Assembly (NCBI RefSeq): GCF_002005445.1
Contig: NZ_CP014692.1
Coordinates: forward strand, 1,798,001-1,862,000
DNA from: Acetobacter aceti
GTDB lineage: Bacteria; Pseudomonadota; Alphaproteobacteria; Acetobacterales; Acetobacteraceae
Reading direction: 5' to 3'
Length of the DNA: 64,000 nt
In this document: positions 34,886 through 44,225 of the stretch, one piece after another
How positions within the stretch are numbered: position 1 is the stretch's first letter
Layout of the letters: every line of letters starts with the position of its first letter
Position numbers and translations under genes: made by a program
Notes under the pieces: model-generated
What the model saw: the letters and a program-made list of their open reading frames with translations, nothing else
Told to the model about the DNA's origin: nothing
Database searches by the model: none

Positions 34886-35671
34886 ATGCTTCTTCACGCT
34901 CTTGATCGCGGCCCCGAAAACCCGTCCGGAAACGCCACTCCCATTGTTTTCATCCATGGTCTTTTCGGCCGGGGACGGAATTTCGGCTTCTTCCAGAGAC
35001 GACTTGCGGACACACGGCGCACAATAGCGCTCGACCTTCGCAATCATGGCGAGAGTCTCCACGGCCCCATGGACTACTCCACCATGGCCGAAGACGTTTA
35101 CGAAACACTGAACCACCTTGGAGTTCACTCCGCCATCATTGTCGGTCACTCGATGGGGGGCAAAACCGGAATGATGCTGGCTCTGCAGCATCCCTCGATG
35201 GTCGTGAGGCTGCTTGTCGCGGATATTGCGCCCGGTGAAGGTGGCTTTGCGCAAGGGCACGACCTCGCGGCAAGGCTGGCGGCGTTGCAGTTTCCCGAGC
35301 ATCTGAGCCGGGTAGAAGCCGATACTCTACTGGCGACTGTCATCAGCGAACCTGAAGTCAGAAATCTCATGCTGCAGAATATTGAACTGGGGGAACATCC
35401 TCACTGGCAGATCGGGATCAGTGAAATCGCAATGGCGATGCCGCAGATCATCGGCTGGCCGGATATTCCTGATGGCGAGACTTATGACGGACCAACACTT
35501 TTTGTGGCAGGCCAGCGTTCCCATTATATCGCTCCGGAAAATTATCCGGTCATGAAAAAGCTCTTCCCCCGATACACGCTGAAGACGATTGAAGGGGCTG
35601 GCCACTGGGTTCATGCGGAAAAACCGAATGAATTTTATGAAATACTGTCAGATTTCATCAAGGAGACCTGA
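34886..35671 (+). CDS. Alpha/beta hydrolase (YbfF-like esterase)
   Basis: 261 residues, cytoplasmic, no signal peptide. The fold landmarks are FIHGLFGRGRNF (22-33, oxyanion hole), DLRNHGES (50-57), nucleophile GHSMGG (S89), and the catalytic histidine in GAGHWVH near residue 240. The DLRNHGxS and GHSMGGK combination matches YbfF-type acyl-CoA/short-chain esterases. The start at 34886 has AAAGAGA ahead of it. The true substrate is not predictable. Confidence 0.87.
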   Translation: MLLHALDRGPENPSGNATPIVFIHGLFGRGRNFGFFQRRLADTRRTIALDLRNHGESLHGPMDYSTMAEDVYETLNHLGVHSAIIVGHSMGGKTGMMLALQHPSMVVRLLVADIAPGEGGFAQGHDLAARLAALQFPEHLSRVEADTLLATVISEPEVRNLMLQNIELGEHPHWQIGISEIAMAMPQIIGWPDIPDGETYDGPTLFVAGQRSHYIAPENYPVMKKLFPRYTLKTIEGAGHWVHAEKPNEFYEILSDFIKET

Positions 35672-35787
35672 GGGAGTGGCAGTGAAAACACGTCTAAAAA
35701 ATATACCGAAATCCGCTTTTTCCTGCACTGCAAACAGGAATCGTCATCAGGGCAGACAGCTTGATCCGGTGACGGCATAATTCATCC

Positions 35788-37221
35788 ATGACGATCCCTT
35801 CCGTTTCCCCATCTCCAGCATCTGCCCCCCTCCTGTCACGCAAGGAGCGTCACCAGGAAGGGAGGATGCTACGTCAGTCAGTCCCCAGATCCTCCCACGC
35901 GGAGTGGTCTCCTGCCAAAAACCGGTCTGACCCGCTTGACCTGCTCACCCGACAGAACACGCACCGCATCACCAGCCTGATCGCGGTCCGTTACGAACGG
36001 ATGAGGGCGTCTCCCTTCGCGTTTCTGCGTGGGTCTGCGGTCGTGATGGCCTCAGACCTGTCAGGCACCCCCACAAGCGGTTTAACGGTGCAGGCCTGTG
36101 GCGACTGTCACCTTGCCAATTTCGGAAGCTACGCCTCGCCCGAAGGTATTCCGGTCTTCGACATCAACGATTTCGACGAGACATATCGCGCTCCCTTCGA
36201 ATGGGACATCAAGCGTCTCGGCACATCTTTTGTCCTCGCTGGACTGGAGACCGGCCTCTCCTCTCATGGCGCGCGTGACCTCACTGATATCATGGCCCGA
36301 ACCTACTGCGGGGAGATGCATCGTCTTGCCAGACTGAGCCCACTTCAGGTCTGGCTCAATCGCATTGATCTCAGGGACGCGATCGAGCATTTCGATGATG
36401 CAAAGACACGGCGCACCACGGAAGCGCTGTTGAAGAAGCGTCTGAACAGCACCAGTAAAGGCTTTGGTCTGATTGGTGATGATCGCAATGCGCCCTCTCT
36501 TCGGGAGCGTCCACCACTGGTGATGCGTCTGCCAGATCAGGATGATGCCACCCGGCAGGCTTTCGCCCGCTATGTGGCCACGCAGCCGCCGGAACGTCTG
36601 GCTCTTCTGAAGCACTATGCTCTACGCGACGTGATCTTCAAGGTCGTTGGGGTTGGTAGCGTCGGCACGTTTTGCGCCATCGGCCTGTTCACTACAGCGG
36701 ATAACGAGCCTCTGCTGCTTCAGATCAAGGAGTCTCAGGAATCCGTGCTTGCGCGTTACACGGCTTCAGCACCTCACATCCATAATCAGGGTGAGCGTGT
36801 TGTCACCGGCCAGCGCATCATGCAGGCGGTTTCAGATTCTTTTCTTGGGTGGACGCACAGCGCAGGCGACGATGGGGAGCAATCCGAAGCCGATGCGGAT
36901 CTGCCGGCAAGCCAGTCGAAGCGGCAATTCTATGTGCGCAGGGTGAAAGATACACGCCTCGCGGCAATAGGCGCAGATTTCGCGCAGGAAGGACTGGAGG
37001 ACTATGCAAAGCTCTGCGCACGTGCGCTTGCCCGCGCCCATGCCCGGTCAGGCGATCCAGTGGCGATCGCAGCCTATCTGGGCAAAGGGACAGCCTTTGC
37101 CGATGCTATCGCCGCATTTTCGGTCGCGTATGCCGCCCAGACCAAGCACGACTGGAAGAAGTTTGTAGCAGTGACCACCGGCAAGTCGGCGCCGTCAGCG
37201 GACAAATCGTCCCGGACATAA
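35788..37221 (+). CDS. DUF2252 family protein
   Basis: 477 residues of a widespread uncharacterised family with a distant kinase-like fold. Conserved stretches are FAFLRGSAVVMASDL, CGDCHLANFG (with the conserved H in a kinase-like catalytic loop), VFDINDFDET, and later LLLQIKESQESVL and YVRRVKD. There is no membrane segment. The ATG at 35788 lacks a clear ribosome binding site. It converges with the spoVR operon, and a hairpin lies between. Function in any organism is not established to my knowledge. Confidence 0.85.
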   Translation: MTIPSVSPSPASAPLLSRKERHQEGRMLRQSVPRSSHAEWSPAKNRSDPLDLLTRQNTHRITSLIAVRYERMRASPFAFLRGSAVVMASDLSGTPTSGLTVQACGDCHLANFGSYASPEGIPVFDINDFDETYRAPFEWDIKRLGTSFVLAGLETGLSSHGARDLTDIMARTYCGEMHRLARLSPLQVWLNRIDLRDAIEHFDDAKTRRTTEALLKKRLNSTSKGFGLIGDDRNAPSLRERPPLVMRLPDQDDATRQAFARYVATQPPERLALLKHYALRDVIFKVVGVGSVGTFCAIGLFTTADNEPLLLQIKESQESVLARYTASAPHIHNQGERVVTGQRIMQAVSDSFLGWTHSAGDDGEQSEADADLPASQSKRQFYVRRVKDTRLAAIGADFAQEGLEDYAKLCARALARAHARSGDPVAIAAYLGKGTAFADAIAAFSVAYAAQTKHDWKKFVAVTTGKSAPSADKSSRT

Positions 37222-37227
37222 AGTCCT

Positions 37228-37263
37228 GCCTGCTTTCCCGCGATTCGTGCGTGGAAAGCAGGC
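37228..37263. terminator. Bidirectional hairpin terminator between DUF2252 gene and spoVR
   Basis: GCCTGCTTTCC (37228-37238) pairs exactly with 37253-37263, an 11-bp stem with a 14-base loop. It is followed by TTTATC on the plus side. It lies between convergent genes, so it probably ends transcription from at least the plus strand. Confidence 0.65.
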
Positions 37264-37291
37264 TTTATCACCGCAGGCAGAAATGGCGCGC

Positions 37292-38815
37292 TTATGCCTG
37301 CCCAGCCTCATGAGACAACACGACACGACCGGTCGGCGTGTCGATCTCATCCAGAACAACCCGATACCCCCACAGATCCGCCAGAGCGTTCAAGGTCAGT
37401 TTCATGTCGTTGTCAGCCAGAACCTGGCCTGACTTGGTGCGATGCTCCAGTCTCAGGGTTCTATCGCCAAGTGTATCCACATCCACGATTTCTATCTCGG
37501 TGTACCATGCCGAGGGATCGTAGGAAGCCGCGACAGTCCGGCGGATATCACGATAGCCCGCCTCGTCATGAATGGCGTCCACCAGCAGATACGGATCGCG
37601 GGTATCGTCCAGAAGCCGGAACATGCGGAAGTCCCGCATCACTTTTGGCGAGAGGAACTGAAGCACGAAACTCTCATCCCGATACTCCGCCCAGGCATGA
37701 CGCAGGGTCGCGTAAGCGTCTCCGTTACCCGCGATATCCGGCTGCCACCGTCGATCCTCCTCTGTCGGATCAGTGCAGATGCGCTCGATGTCCTTCATCA
37801 TCGCAAAGCCCAGCGCATATGGATTGAAGCTGGTGGAGCCCTGCTCATAACCGAACTGGGCGATGACATTCGTGGTCGAGTGGATCACCTCCATGAAGGC
37901 TGCGTCGTCGATAAGACCTTTCTCATGCAGGCGACTCATGATGCGGTCATGCACCCACGTCGCACATCCTTCATTCATCAGTTTGAGCTGAGGCTGTGGA
38001 TAGAAATACTGGGCGATCAGGCGGACAATGCGGATGATTTCCCGCTCCCACGCAGTCAGCCGTGGGGCATGTTTCTCAAGGAAATAGAGGATATTTTCCT
38101 CGGGCAATCCAAGCCGACGGCGAAGCGCCTGCTTTTCACCATCCCCGAAAAATTCCGGCTCACTCCCCTGTGGCAATGTGCGCCACAGATCGTTGAAAGA
38201 TCTGTCCTCGTAAGCCCGACGTTCACGCGCCCTCGCCTGCTCGTCCTTCAGGTCGACACGCCGTGACCCGCTATGCCGATTGACGCCCTGTCCCTGCAAG
38301 GCGTGCGCGGCGTCCAGCACGCGCTCGACCGCCGCCTGTCCATGGATTTCCTCACAGCGGGAGATATAGCCGCGGGCAAACTCCAGATAGTTCAGAATCT
38401 GCGAGGGATCGGTCCATTCCTGAAACAGACGGTTGTTCTTGAAAAAATGGTTGTGGCCGAAGGCCGCGTGCGCGATCACCAGCGCCTGCATCGTGGCGCT
38501 GTTTTCCTCCATCAGGTAGCTGATGCAGGGATTGGAGTTGATGACGACTTCGTAGGCAAGTCCCATAAGCCCCCGGCGATAGGCGTTTTCGTGCCCTGCG
38601 AAACGCTTGCCATAAGACCAGTGGTGATAATTGATCGGCATGCCACTGGCCGTATAGACATCCAGCATCTGCTCTGAGGTGATGACCTCGATCCGGTTTG
38701 GAAAAACGTTGAGGCCAAGCTCCTTTTCCGCAATCTCCTCAATGGCGTTGTAGCAATCGCGGATAATGGTGAAATTCCAGTCCGCGCCCTGATAGAGCAG
38801 CCCTGTTCCCGTCAT
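37292..38815 (-). CDS. SpoVR family protein
   Basis: 507-residue protein of the YcgB/SpoVR family, named for a sporulation gene but widespread in non-spore-formers. Recognisable stretches are WNFTIIRDCYNAIEEIAEKELGL, YHHWSYGKRF, VINSNPCISYLMEEN, and NEGCATWVHDRIM. It forms the last gene of the stress operon with the PrkA kinase and the DUF444 protein; its start overlaps the DUF444 stop by four bases (ATGA). The three proteins are nearly always together and respond to stationary phase, nitrogen or acid stress in other bacteria, but their biochemistry is not settled. Confidence 0.93.
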   Translation of the reverse strand: MTGTGLLYQGADWNFTIIRDCYNAIEEIAEKELGLNVFPNRIEVITSEQMLDVYTASGMPINYHHWSYGKRFAGHENAYRRGLMGLAYEVVINSNPCISYLMEENSATMQALVIAHAAFGHNHFFKNNRLFQEWTDPSQILNYLEFARGYISRCEEIHGQAAVERVLDAAHALQGQGVNRHSGSRRVDLKDEQARARERRAYEDRSFNDLWRTLPQGSEPEFFGDGEKQALRRRLGLPEENILYFLEKHAPRLTAWEREIIRIVRLIAQYFYPQPQLKLMNEGCATWVHDRIMSRLHEKGLIDDAAFMEVIHSTTNVIAQFGYEQGSTSFNPYALGFAMMKDIERICTDPTEEDRRWQPDIAGNGDAYATLRHAWAEYRDESFVLQFLSPKVMRDFRMFRLLDDTRDPYLLVDAIHDEAGYRDIRRTVAASYDPSAWYTEIEIVDVDTLGDRTLRLEHRTKSGQVLADNDMKLTLNALADLWGYRVVLDEIDTPTGRVVLSHEAGQA

Positions 38816-40125
38816 GCGTGGCTGGCCTCCCCGGTTGTCTTGCGTGCAAAAAGATCGCGGAAAACAGGAAAGATTTCCTTCCGGTCACTGACCTGACGGA
38901 TCGCGAGATGCGGCTGTTTTTCAGCAACGCTGCGATAGGCCTGCCAGAGATCCGTCTCTCCCCGAATGATCGCCCCTGAGCCCGTGACCTCGATGTAGGC
39001 GTAATACTGCACAAGCGGCAGGATCTCTTCACCAAGCAGTCTGACGACCTGAGGAGTATCCGATGGAGAGTTGTCTCCATCCGACGCCTGAGCGACGTAG
39101 ATGTTCCATTGCTGGACTGGATAACGCGCCCGCTGCACCTGCAGCATCTCTTCCAGTGCTGTGGAAACAACGGTGCCGCCGGTGCGTGGATCGTGGAAGA
39201 ACGTCTCCTCATCGACCTCTTCAGCCGTTTCCGCATGCCGGATAAAGACAACATCGAGTGTCTTGTATCGTTTTTCCAGAAAGACATGCAGTAGCAGGAA
39301 GAACTGCTTGGCCAGATCCTTCATCCGTTCCGTCATGGAGCCGGACACATCCATCAGGCAGAACATCACCGCTCTGGTGGAGGGTTTCGGTGTCGGAGCA
39401 AACCGCCTGTAACGCAGATCAACCGGATCAACCCACGGAATACGGTTCATCCGTTGCCGAAGGTTTCCACGCTTTTCACGAAGCTCTTCCAGTTCCTCAA
39501 GCTGCGCCGAAGAAAGAGGACGCACCTCTTCCAGTTCTGTAATTCTGGCTTCAATCTCATCAAGCTCGGCAGGTTTCGGACGCCCCAGCCCGATACGTCG
39601 CGCCATGGAATAACGAATGGTCCGTCCCAGATCGAGTTGCGAAGGGGAGCCGTCGTTACTCAGGCCTGCCCGACTTGGGGCGGCCGTTTCTGTGGCGGAG
39701 ATTTCCCTCTTTATGAGGTCGGGAAGTTCCAGATCATCAAAGAACAGGTCGAGGAACTCATCACGCGAGAGGATGAAGCGATAGGCATCCTCGCCGCCGC
39801 CATCGGTGCCGGCCTGTCCGGGTCCACCACCCTTCCCGCCTCCGCCGGAGGGTGGTCGCCGCAGTTTGTCGCCACGGGAGAACTCATGGTTCCCCGTCAG
39901 AATAATATGTCGTTCTCCTTGCGTGAAAACGCGATGAAACCCCGGTTCATGCAACGCATCAGCCGGAATGGAGACAGCCTTGCCGTCTCCAATTTCACGG
40001 ATTTTGCCGTTTGCCACGGCATCCCGCACGGCCTTCTGAACCGCGCCTCGTGCCCTTTCCAGAGCACGTCGACGGTTTTCAAGGTTTTTGCCATGTGGAT
40101 TGGATCGTCTGTCAATAATGTCCAA
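38812..40125 (-). CDS. DUF444 (YeaH/YhbH) family protein with VWA-like fold
   Basis: 437 residues. The start is a TTG at 40125 with AGGGG seven bases upstream; MDIIDRRSNPHGKNLENRRR is the standard opening of the family, supporting the rare start. The N-terminal half has a Gly-rich segment (GGGGKGGGPGQAGTDGGG). The C-terminal half is a von Willebrand A-like domain with the metal site FCLMDVSGSMTE. It sits between prkA and spoVR, 27 bases after prkA. It is probably a partner or substrate of the PrkA kinase. Confidence 0.92.
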   Translation of the reverse strand: MDIIDRRSNPHGKNLENRRRALERARGAVQKAVRDAVANGKIREIGDGKAVSIPADALHEPGFHRVFTQGERHIILTGNHEFSRGDKLRRPPSGGGGKGGGPGQAGTDGGGEDAYRFILSRDEFLDLFFDDLELPDLIKREISATETAAPSRAGLSNDGSPSQLDLGRTIRYSMARRIGLGRPKPAELDEIEARITELEEVRPLSSAQLEELEELREKRGNLRQRMNRIPWVDPVDLRYRRFAPTPKPSTRAVMFCLMDVSGSMTERMKDLAKQFFLLLHVFLEKRYKTLDVVFIRHAETAEEVDEETFFHDPRTGGTVVSTALEEMLQVQRARYPVQQWNIYVAQASDGDNSPSDTPQVVRLLGEEILPLVQYYAYIEVTGSGAIIRGETDLWQAYRSVAEKQPHLAIRQVSDRKEIFPVFRDLFARKTTGEASHA

Positions 40126-40152
40126 AGCGCACCCCTGATCTGTGGGCGTATG

Positions 40153-42099
40153 TCAGGCAGACTGTTTTACCCGCATGTACCATTCAACGAGCCGACGGAC
40201 CTGACGCTCCGTGTAGCCGCGCTCCATCATGCGTTCGACGAATTCGTCATGTTTGCGTTCGGTTTCACCGTCTTTCTTGGAACCAAAGCTGATGACGGGC
40301 AGAAGATCCTCCACCTGACTGAACATCCGTTTTTCAATCACGTCGCGGATTTTTTCGTAGGATGTCCACGATGGATTCCGTCCTCCGTTGGACGCCCGCG
40401 AACGCAGGGCGAACTTCACCACCTCGTTGCGGAAATCCTTCGGATTGGCGATTCCTGCCGGTTTTTCAATCTTTGTCAGCTCTGCATTCAGAAGATCACG
40501 ATTGAGCATCTGTCCGGTATCAGGATCCTTGAAGTCCTGATCCTCGATCCAGGCATCCGCGTAATCAAGATAGCGGTCAAACAGGTTCTGTCCGTAGTCA
40601 CTGTAACTTTCCAGATAGGCTTTCTGGATCTCGTTACCGAGGAACTCCGCGTAACGTCCCGCCAGTTCGGATTTAAGAACCGCGAGATAGTTCGCCTCCA
40701 CTTCCGCCGGGAACTGCTCACGTCTGACGGCGTGTTCAAGGACGTACATCAGATGAACAGGATCGGCAGAAATCTCTGTTGAGTCATGGTTGAAGGTTGC
40801 AGACAGCACCTTGTAGGCGAAGCGCGTGGAGATACCATCCATACCTTCATCCACACCCGCAGCGTCCCGATACTCCTGCATCGTGCGGGCCTTGGGGTCT
40901 GTCTCACGGATATTCTCGCCGTCATACACCCGAAGCTTGGCGTACTGCGTTGAATTGGGGTGTGTTTTCAGCCGCGACAGCACAGCAAAGCGAGCCAGCA
41001 TATCAAGCGTATTGGGTGCGAGCGGCGCTTCCTTGAGAGCCGATGTTTCCACCAGCTTTTCATAGATTTTGGCTTCTTCCGTCACGCGCAGGCAGTAAGG
41101 CACCTTGATGACGCAGACACGGTCAAGGAAGGCTTCATTGGTCCGGTTGTTACGGAAGCTCTGCCACTCCGCCTCGTTGGAGTGAGCCAGTATGACGCCA
41201 GTAAACGGAATGGAGCCGATATTCTCCGTCCCGACATAGTTGCCTTCCTGCGTCGCAGTCAGCAGCGGATGCAGCATCTTGATCGGCGCCTTGAACATCT
41301 CGACAAACTCGAGAACACCCTGATTAGCGCGGTTAAGGCCGCCCGAAAAGCTGTAAGCGTCCGGATCGTTCTGGCTGTAATGTTCGAGCTGCCGGATATC
41401 GACCTTTCCGACGAGCGCCGAGACATCCTGATTGTTGTCGTCACCCGGTTCGGTCTTGGCGATGGCAATCTGGCGCAGCTTGGACGGGTTCAGCTTGACC
41501 ACGCTGAAGCGCGACAGATCACCGTCGAATTCATCCAGACGTTTGAGCGCCCAGGGGCTGGCGATCCCTGTCAGAACACGCCTGGGAATGCCGTAATCAC
41601 GCTCAAGCGCCTCGCTCATGGTGAAAGGATCGAACAGACCCAACGGGCTTTCAAAGACAGGGCTGAGGTGCTTTCCCGCCTTAAGCACATAAATCGGCTC
41701 ATGCTCCATCAGGGTCTTGAGGCGTTCGCCAAGCGAGGATTTACCGCCACCCACAGGACCAAGCAGGTAGAGAATCTGTTTCCGCTCTTCCAGTCCCTGG
41801 GCTGCATGACGGAAGAAGCCGACGATCTGCTCGATCGTCTCTTCCATGCCGTAAAAATCCTTGAAAGCAGGATAGATGCGAAGCGTGCGGTTCATGAAGA
41901 TCCGCGACTGGCGGGGATCGCGGGACGTATCAACCATGACCGGCTCGCCGATGGCCTTCAGCATACGTTCTGCCGCGCTGGCATAGCAGGATGGATCAGT
42001 CCGGCAGGCTTCGAGATATTCCGAAAGGCTCATTTCAGTCTCGCGGTGCCTATCTCGCATCGCGGTTGCCAGGGAAAAAACGTCAGAGACAGAAGCCAT
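40153..42099 (-). CDS. prkA: PrkA-family serine protein kinase / AAA+ protein (YeaG)
   Basis: 648 residues. The N-terminal AAA+ part has Walker A GPVGGGKS (114-121), and the C-terminal third is the PrkA kinase-like domain. Family landmarks are YPAFKDFYGMEETIEQIV and GLNRANQGVLEFVEMFKAP, followed by LTATQEGNY. In E. coli YeaG acts with YeaH during sustained nitrogen starvation. In Bacillus PrkA has been reported to act as an ATP-dependent protease, so the kinase name is cautious. It heads the three-gene operon; ATG 42099 has GGAG eleven bases upstream. Confidence 0.94.
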   Translation of the reverse strand: MASVSDVFSLATAMRDRHRETEMSLSEYLEACRTDPSCYASAAERMLKAIGEPVMVDTSRDPRQSRIFMNRTLRIYPAFKDFYGMEETIEQIVGFFRHAAQGLEERKQILYLLGPVGGGKSSLGERLKTLMEHEPIYVLKAGKHLSPVFESPLGLFDPFTMSEALERDYGIPRRVLTGIASPWALKRLDEFDGDLSRFSVVKLNPSKLRQIAIAKTEPGDDNNQDVSALVGKVDIRQLEHYSQNDPDAYSFSGGLNRANQGVLEFVEMFKAPIKMLHPLLTATQEGNYVGTENIGSIPFTGVILAHSNEAEWQSFRNNRTNEAFLDRVCVIKVPYCLRVTEEAKIYEKLVETSALKEAPLAPNTLDMLARFAVLSRLKTHPNSTQYAKLRVYDGENIRETDPKARTMQEYRDAAGVDEGMDGISTRFAYKVLSATFNHDSTEISADPVHLMYVLEHAVRREQFPAEVEANYLAVLKSELAGRYAEFLGNEIQKAYLESYSDYGQNLFDRYLDYADAWIEDQDFKDPDTGQMLNRDLLNAELTKIEKPAGIANPKDFRNEVVKFALRSRASNGGRNPSWTSYEKIRDVIEKRMFSQVEDLLPVISFGSKKDGETERKHDEFVERMMERGYTERQVRRLVEWYMRVKQSA

Positions 42100-42594
42100 C
42101 AGTACCGCTCTCCGGAAATTTCAGAAATCAGGATCAGAAATGTTACGCGATAGAAGAAAACCTTTCGGACATCGGGTATCCCCTCTGTAGTCATCGCTCG
42201 TTCAGCCTGCGTGTCCCATTACAGCATCGCAATGAAAAGAGAGTGAACGAGCCCGTTCCACATGACAGTGTCGGAAATCAGGACTTGTCAGTTTGCCCGA
42301 AACAGGGCAAAAAGCGCGGTCATTTCCGGCTGTAAGACTACGCTATCGAACCGACGACGATATTTTCAAGAGAAATCGCTATTCTTTCTATTGGCGACGC
42401 ACTGCGTTGGCAGATTCTCAATAAGTTTTTCTTTTAAAATCAGAGAATTATAAAAAACCTGTCACATTCATGAGGAACTCGTCACATCCGTAGCCGCTAT
42501 CAGGACGCACAGCTCTCAAAGCCCTGAAAAGGGCCGTCGATCGCGGTTTCTCTTGATAAACACCTCGAATCTCGCGATTCGGGTCAGAAGACGG
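42100..42594. other. Intergenic region between prkA and the MBL-fold gene
   Basis: Almost 500 bases upstream of prkA and downstream of the MBL gene. Two short hairpins near the MBL end may terminate its transcript: CGAATC-TCGC-GATTCG at 42566-42581 and GCCCT-GAAA-AGGGC at 42521-42534. A minus-strand TATAAT at 42447-42452 could serve prkA as -10, though its -35 is poor and it would leave a leader of about 340 bases. No gene is seen. Confidence 0.45.
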
Positions 42595-43401
42595 TCAGGC
42601 CGGCGTCTCGAAAATCAGACCATCAAAAGCCGCCTCAACGCCTACGGGAAGTATTCTTTCCAGAGTCGCCCAATCCATGAACGGCCCGAGATGCGTGAGG
42701 ATTGTCCGCCGTGGCTGGATACGCTCACGCCACTCCAGAACGCGGTCGAGCCAGGCATGGGCCGAGTGAGGCTTCATCTGAAGGCAGTCCACCATCCAGG
42801 TATCGACGCCCTCAAGCAGGGAAAGAACCTCATCGGTCAGGGACACGACGTCCGTGCAGTAGGCGAAACCTCCGCAACGGAAGCCAAGAGAGCTCAGTTT
42901 TCCGTGGTCCTGTTCGAAAATATCAAGGACCAGACCAACGATCTCGTGCCGCTCGCCCCCCTTGATAAAGCGCGGCTCCACGCCGGGGCGGAACGCATCT
43001 TTCGGTGTCCACGGACGGAATGCATAGTCAAAGCGCTCACGGATCTCGGAGAGCGTCGCCTCCGTGCCGAGCACCTCGATCGATCGCTCAAGCGCCCAGT
43101 TAAAAGGGCGCACATCATCCAGACCAGCAATATGATCGGCATGGGCATGCGTGTAGAAAATCGCATCGGCATAAGGAATGCCGTTCGCGATCAACTGATT
43201 GCGCATATCCGGCCCGGTATCCACGAGAAGACGGCGCCTGTCCGGAGCCTGTATCACAATGGAGGCGCGTGTCCGCCGGTTGCGCGGCTCATTCGGGTCA
43301 CACTCGCCCCAGGCGCCCCGCCCATCGGCGCCACCAATAAGCGGCACACCGGAAGAACCTCCACAACCAAGAACGGTGATGGTGAGCGCGGTGTCAGTCA
43401 C
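42595..43401 (-). CDS. MBL-fold metal-dependent hydrolase (PhnP-like)
   Basis: 268 residues from GTG 43401, which follows GGGGAAGA. The metallo-beta-lactamase fold shows TVLGCGGSSGVPLIGG (9-24), LLVDTGPDMRNQL, and the zinc motif THAHADH (84-90). This subfamily resembles PhnP phosphodiesterases and is regularly found after metG and tatD in alphaproteobacteria. Its substrate here is unknown, with a cyclic phosphodiester being likely. Confidence 0.88.
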   Translation of the reverse strand: MTDTALTITVLGCGGSSGVPLIGGADGRGAWGECDPNEPRNRRTRASIVIQAPDRRRLLVDTGPDMRNQLIANGIPYADAIFYTHAHADHIAGLDDVRPFNWALERSIEVLGTEATLSEIRERFDYAFRPWTPKDAFRPGVEPRFIKGGERHEIVGLVLDIFEQDHGKLSSLGFRCGGFAYCTDVVSLTDEVLSLLEGVDTWMVDCLQMKPHSAHAWLDRVLEWRERIQPRRTILTHLGPFMDWATLERILPVGVEAAFDGLIFETPA

Positions 43402-43433
43402 GATTGGTCTTCCCCGTGTATTGGACGACTGGA

Positions 43434-44225
43434 TCAGTGTGCGCGGGTAAACAGACGACGGAAATTGGCCGTTGTCGCCTCAATGAAGGCCCTTTCTTCC
43501 ATGCCCCGCGCCTGCGCGACTACTGCAGCGGTGTAAGCCGTGTAACCCGGCTCATTCCGCTTGCCGCGACGCGGAACAGGCGCAAGGAACGGAGAGTCGG
43601 TTTCGACAAAAACACGCTCCAGCGGCACGCCAGCAGCGATATCACGCAATTCCTGACACTTCGGAAACGTCACGATTCCCGAGAAGCTGAGATAGCCGCC
43701 CAGTTCCAGCGCCGTCTTCGCCAGTTCCGGACCGGACGCGAAACAATGCAGCAGAAACGGAAAAGCGCCCCGCGTTTCCGTTTCTTCCCGCAGGATCGAC
43801 GCCATATCCTCATCAGCCTGACGGGTGTGGATAGCCAGCGGCAGACCGGTCAGACGCGCCGCATGGACGTGCTCGCGAAAGCTTGCCTGCTGCGTGGGCC
43901 GAACCTCTTCCGCACCATGAAAATAGTCCAGACCACTCTCACCGATCGCCACGACTTCCGGATCTTCCGCCAGTTTCACGATGGCGTCAGCATCCATGGG
44001 AGCCTCTTCCATCACGTGATCCGGATGCGTGCCGATGGCGCACCAGATCGACAGGTCCGGTCGGCTGTATCGGGTCAGAGCTTTCTGCTCCGACTGCCGC
44101 GATAGCCGCGTGCCGATGGTCACCATCCCCTCCAGACCGAACTCCTTCGCCCGGTCCAGCAGTCCCGGCATTTCCTCGTCCGAGAAATGGTCGAGATGAC
44201 AGTGCGTGTCGATCAGTCCGGTCAT
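43434..44225 (-). CDS. TatD-family metal-dependent deoxyribonuclease
   Basis: 263 residues. The TIM-barrel hydrolase has DTHCHLDHF (6-14) with the first metal ligands, IGESGLDYFHG, LAIHTRQADED, FLLHCFASG, and VFVETDSPFLAP. TatD enzymes have 3'-5' exonuclease activity on DNA and act in repair and DNA degradation. The start overlaps the metG stop by four bases (ATGA), so it is translated together with metG. Confidence 0.94.
   Translation of the reverse strand: MTGLIDTHCHLDHFSDEEMPGLLDRAKEFGLEGMVTIGTRLSRQSEQKALTRYSRPDLSIWCAIGTHPDHVMEEAPMDADAIVKLAEDPEVVAIGESGLDYFHGAEEVRPTQQASFREHVHAARLTGLPLAIHTRQADEDMASILREETETRGAFPFLLHCFASGPELAKTALELGGYLSFSGIVTFPKCQELRDIAAGVPLERVFVETDSPFLAPVPRRGKRNEPGYTAYTAAVVAQARGMEERAFIEATTANFRRLFTRAH

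Noticed and set aside
40960..42153. 397-codon plus-strand frame opposite prkA
   Set aside because: It mirrors the PrkA coding region, with no recognisable motif and no ribosome binding site.
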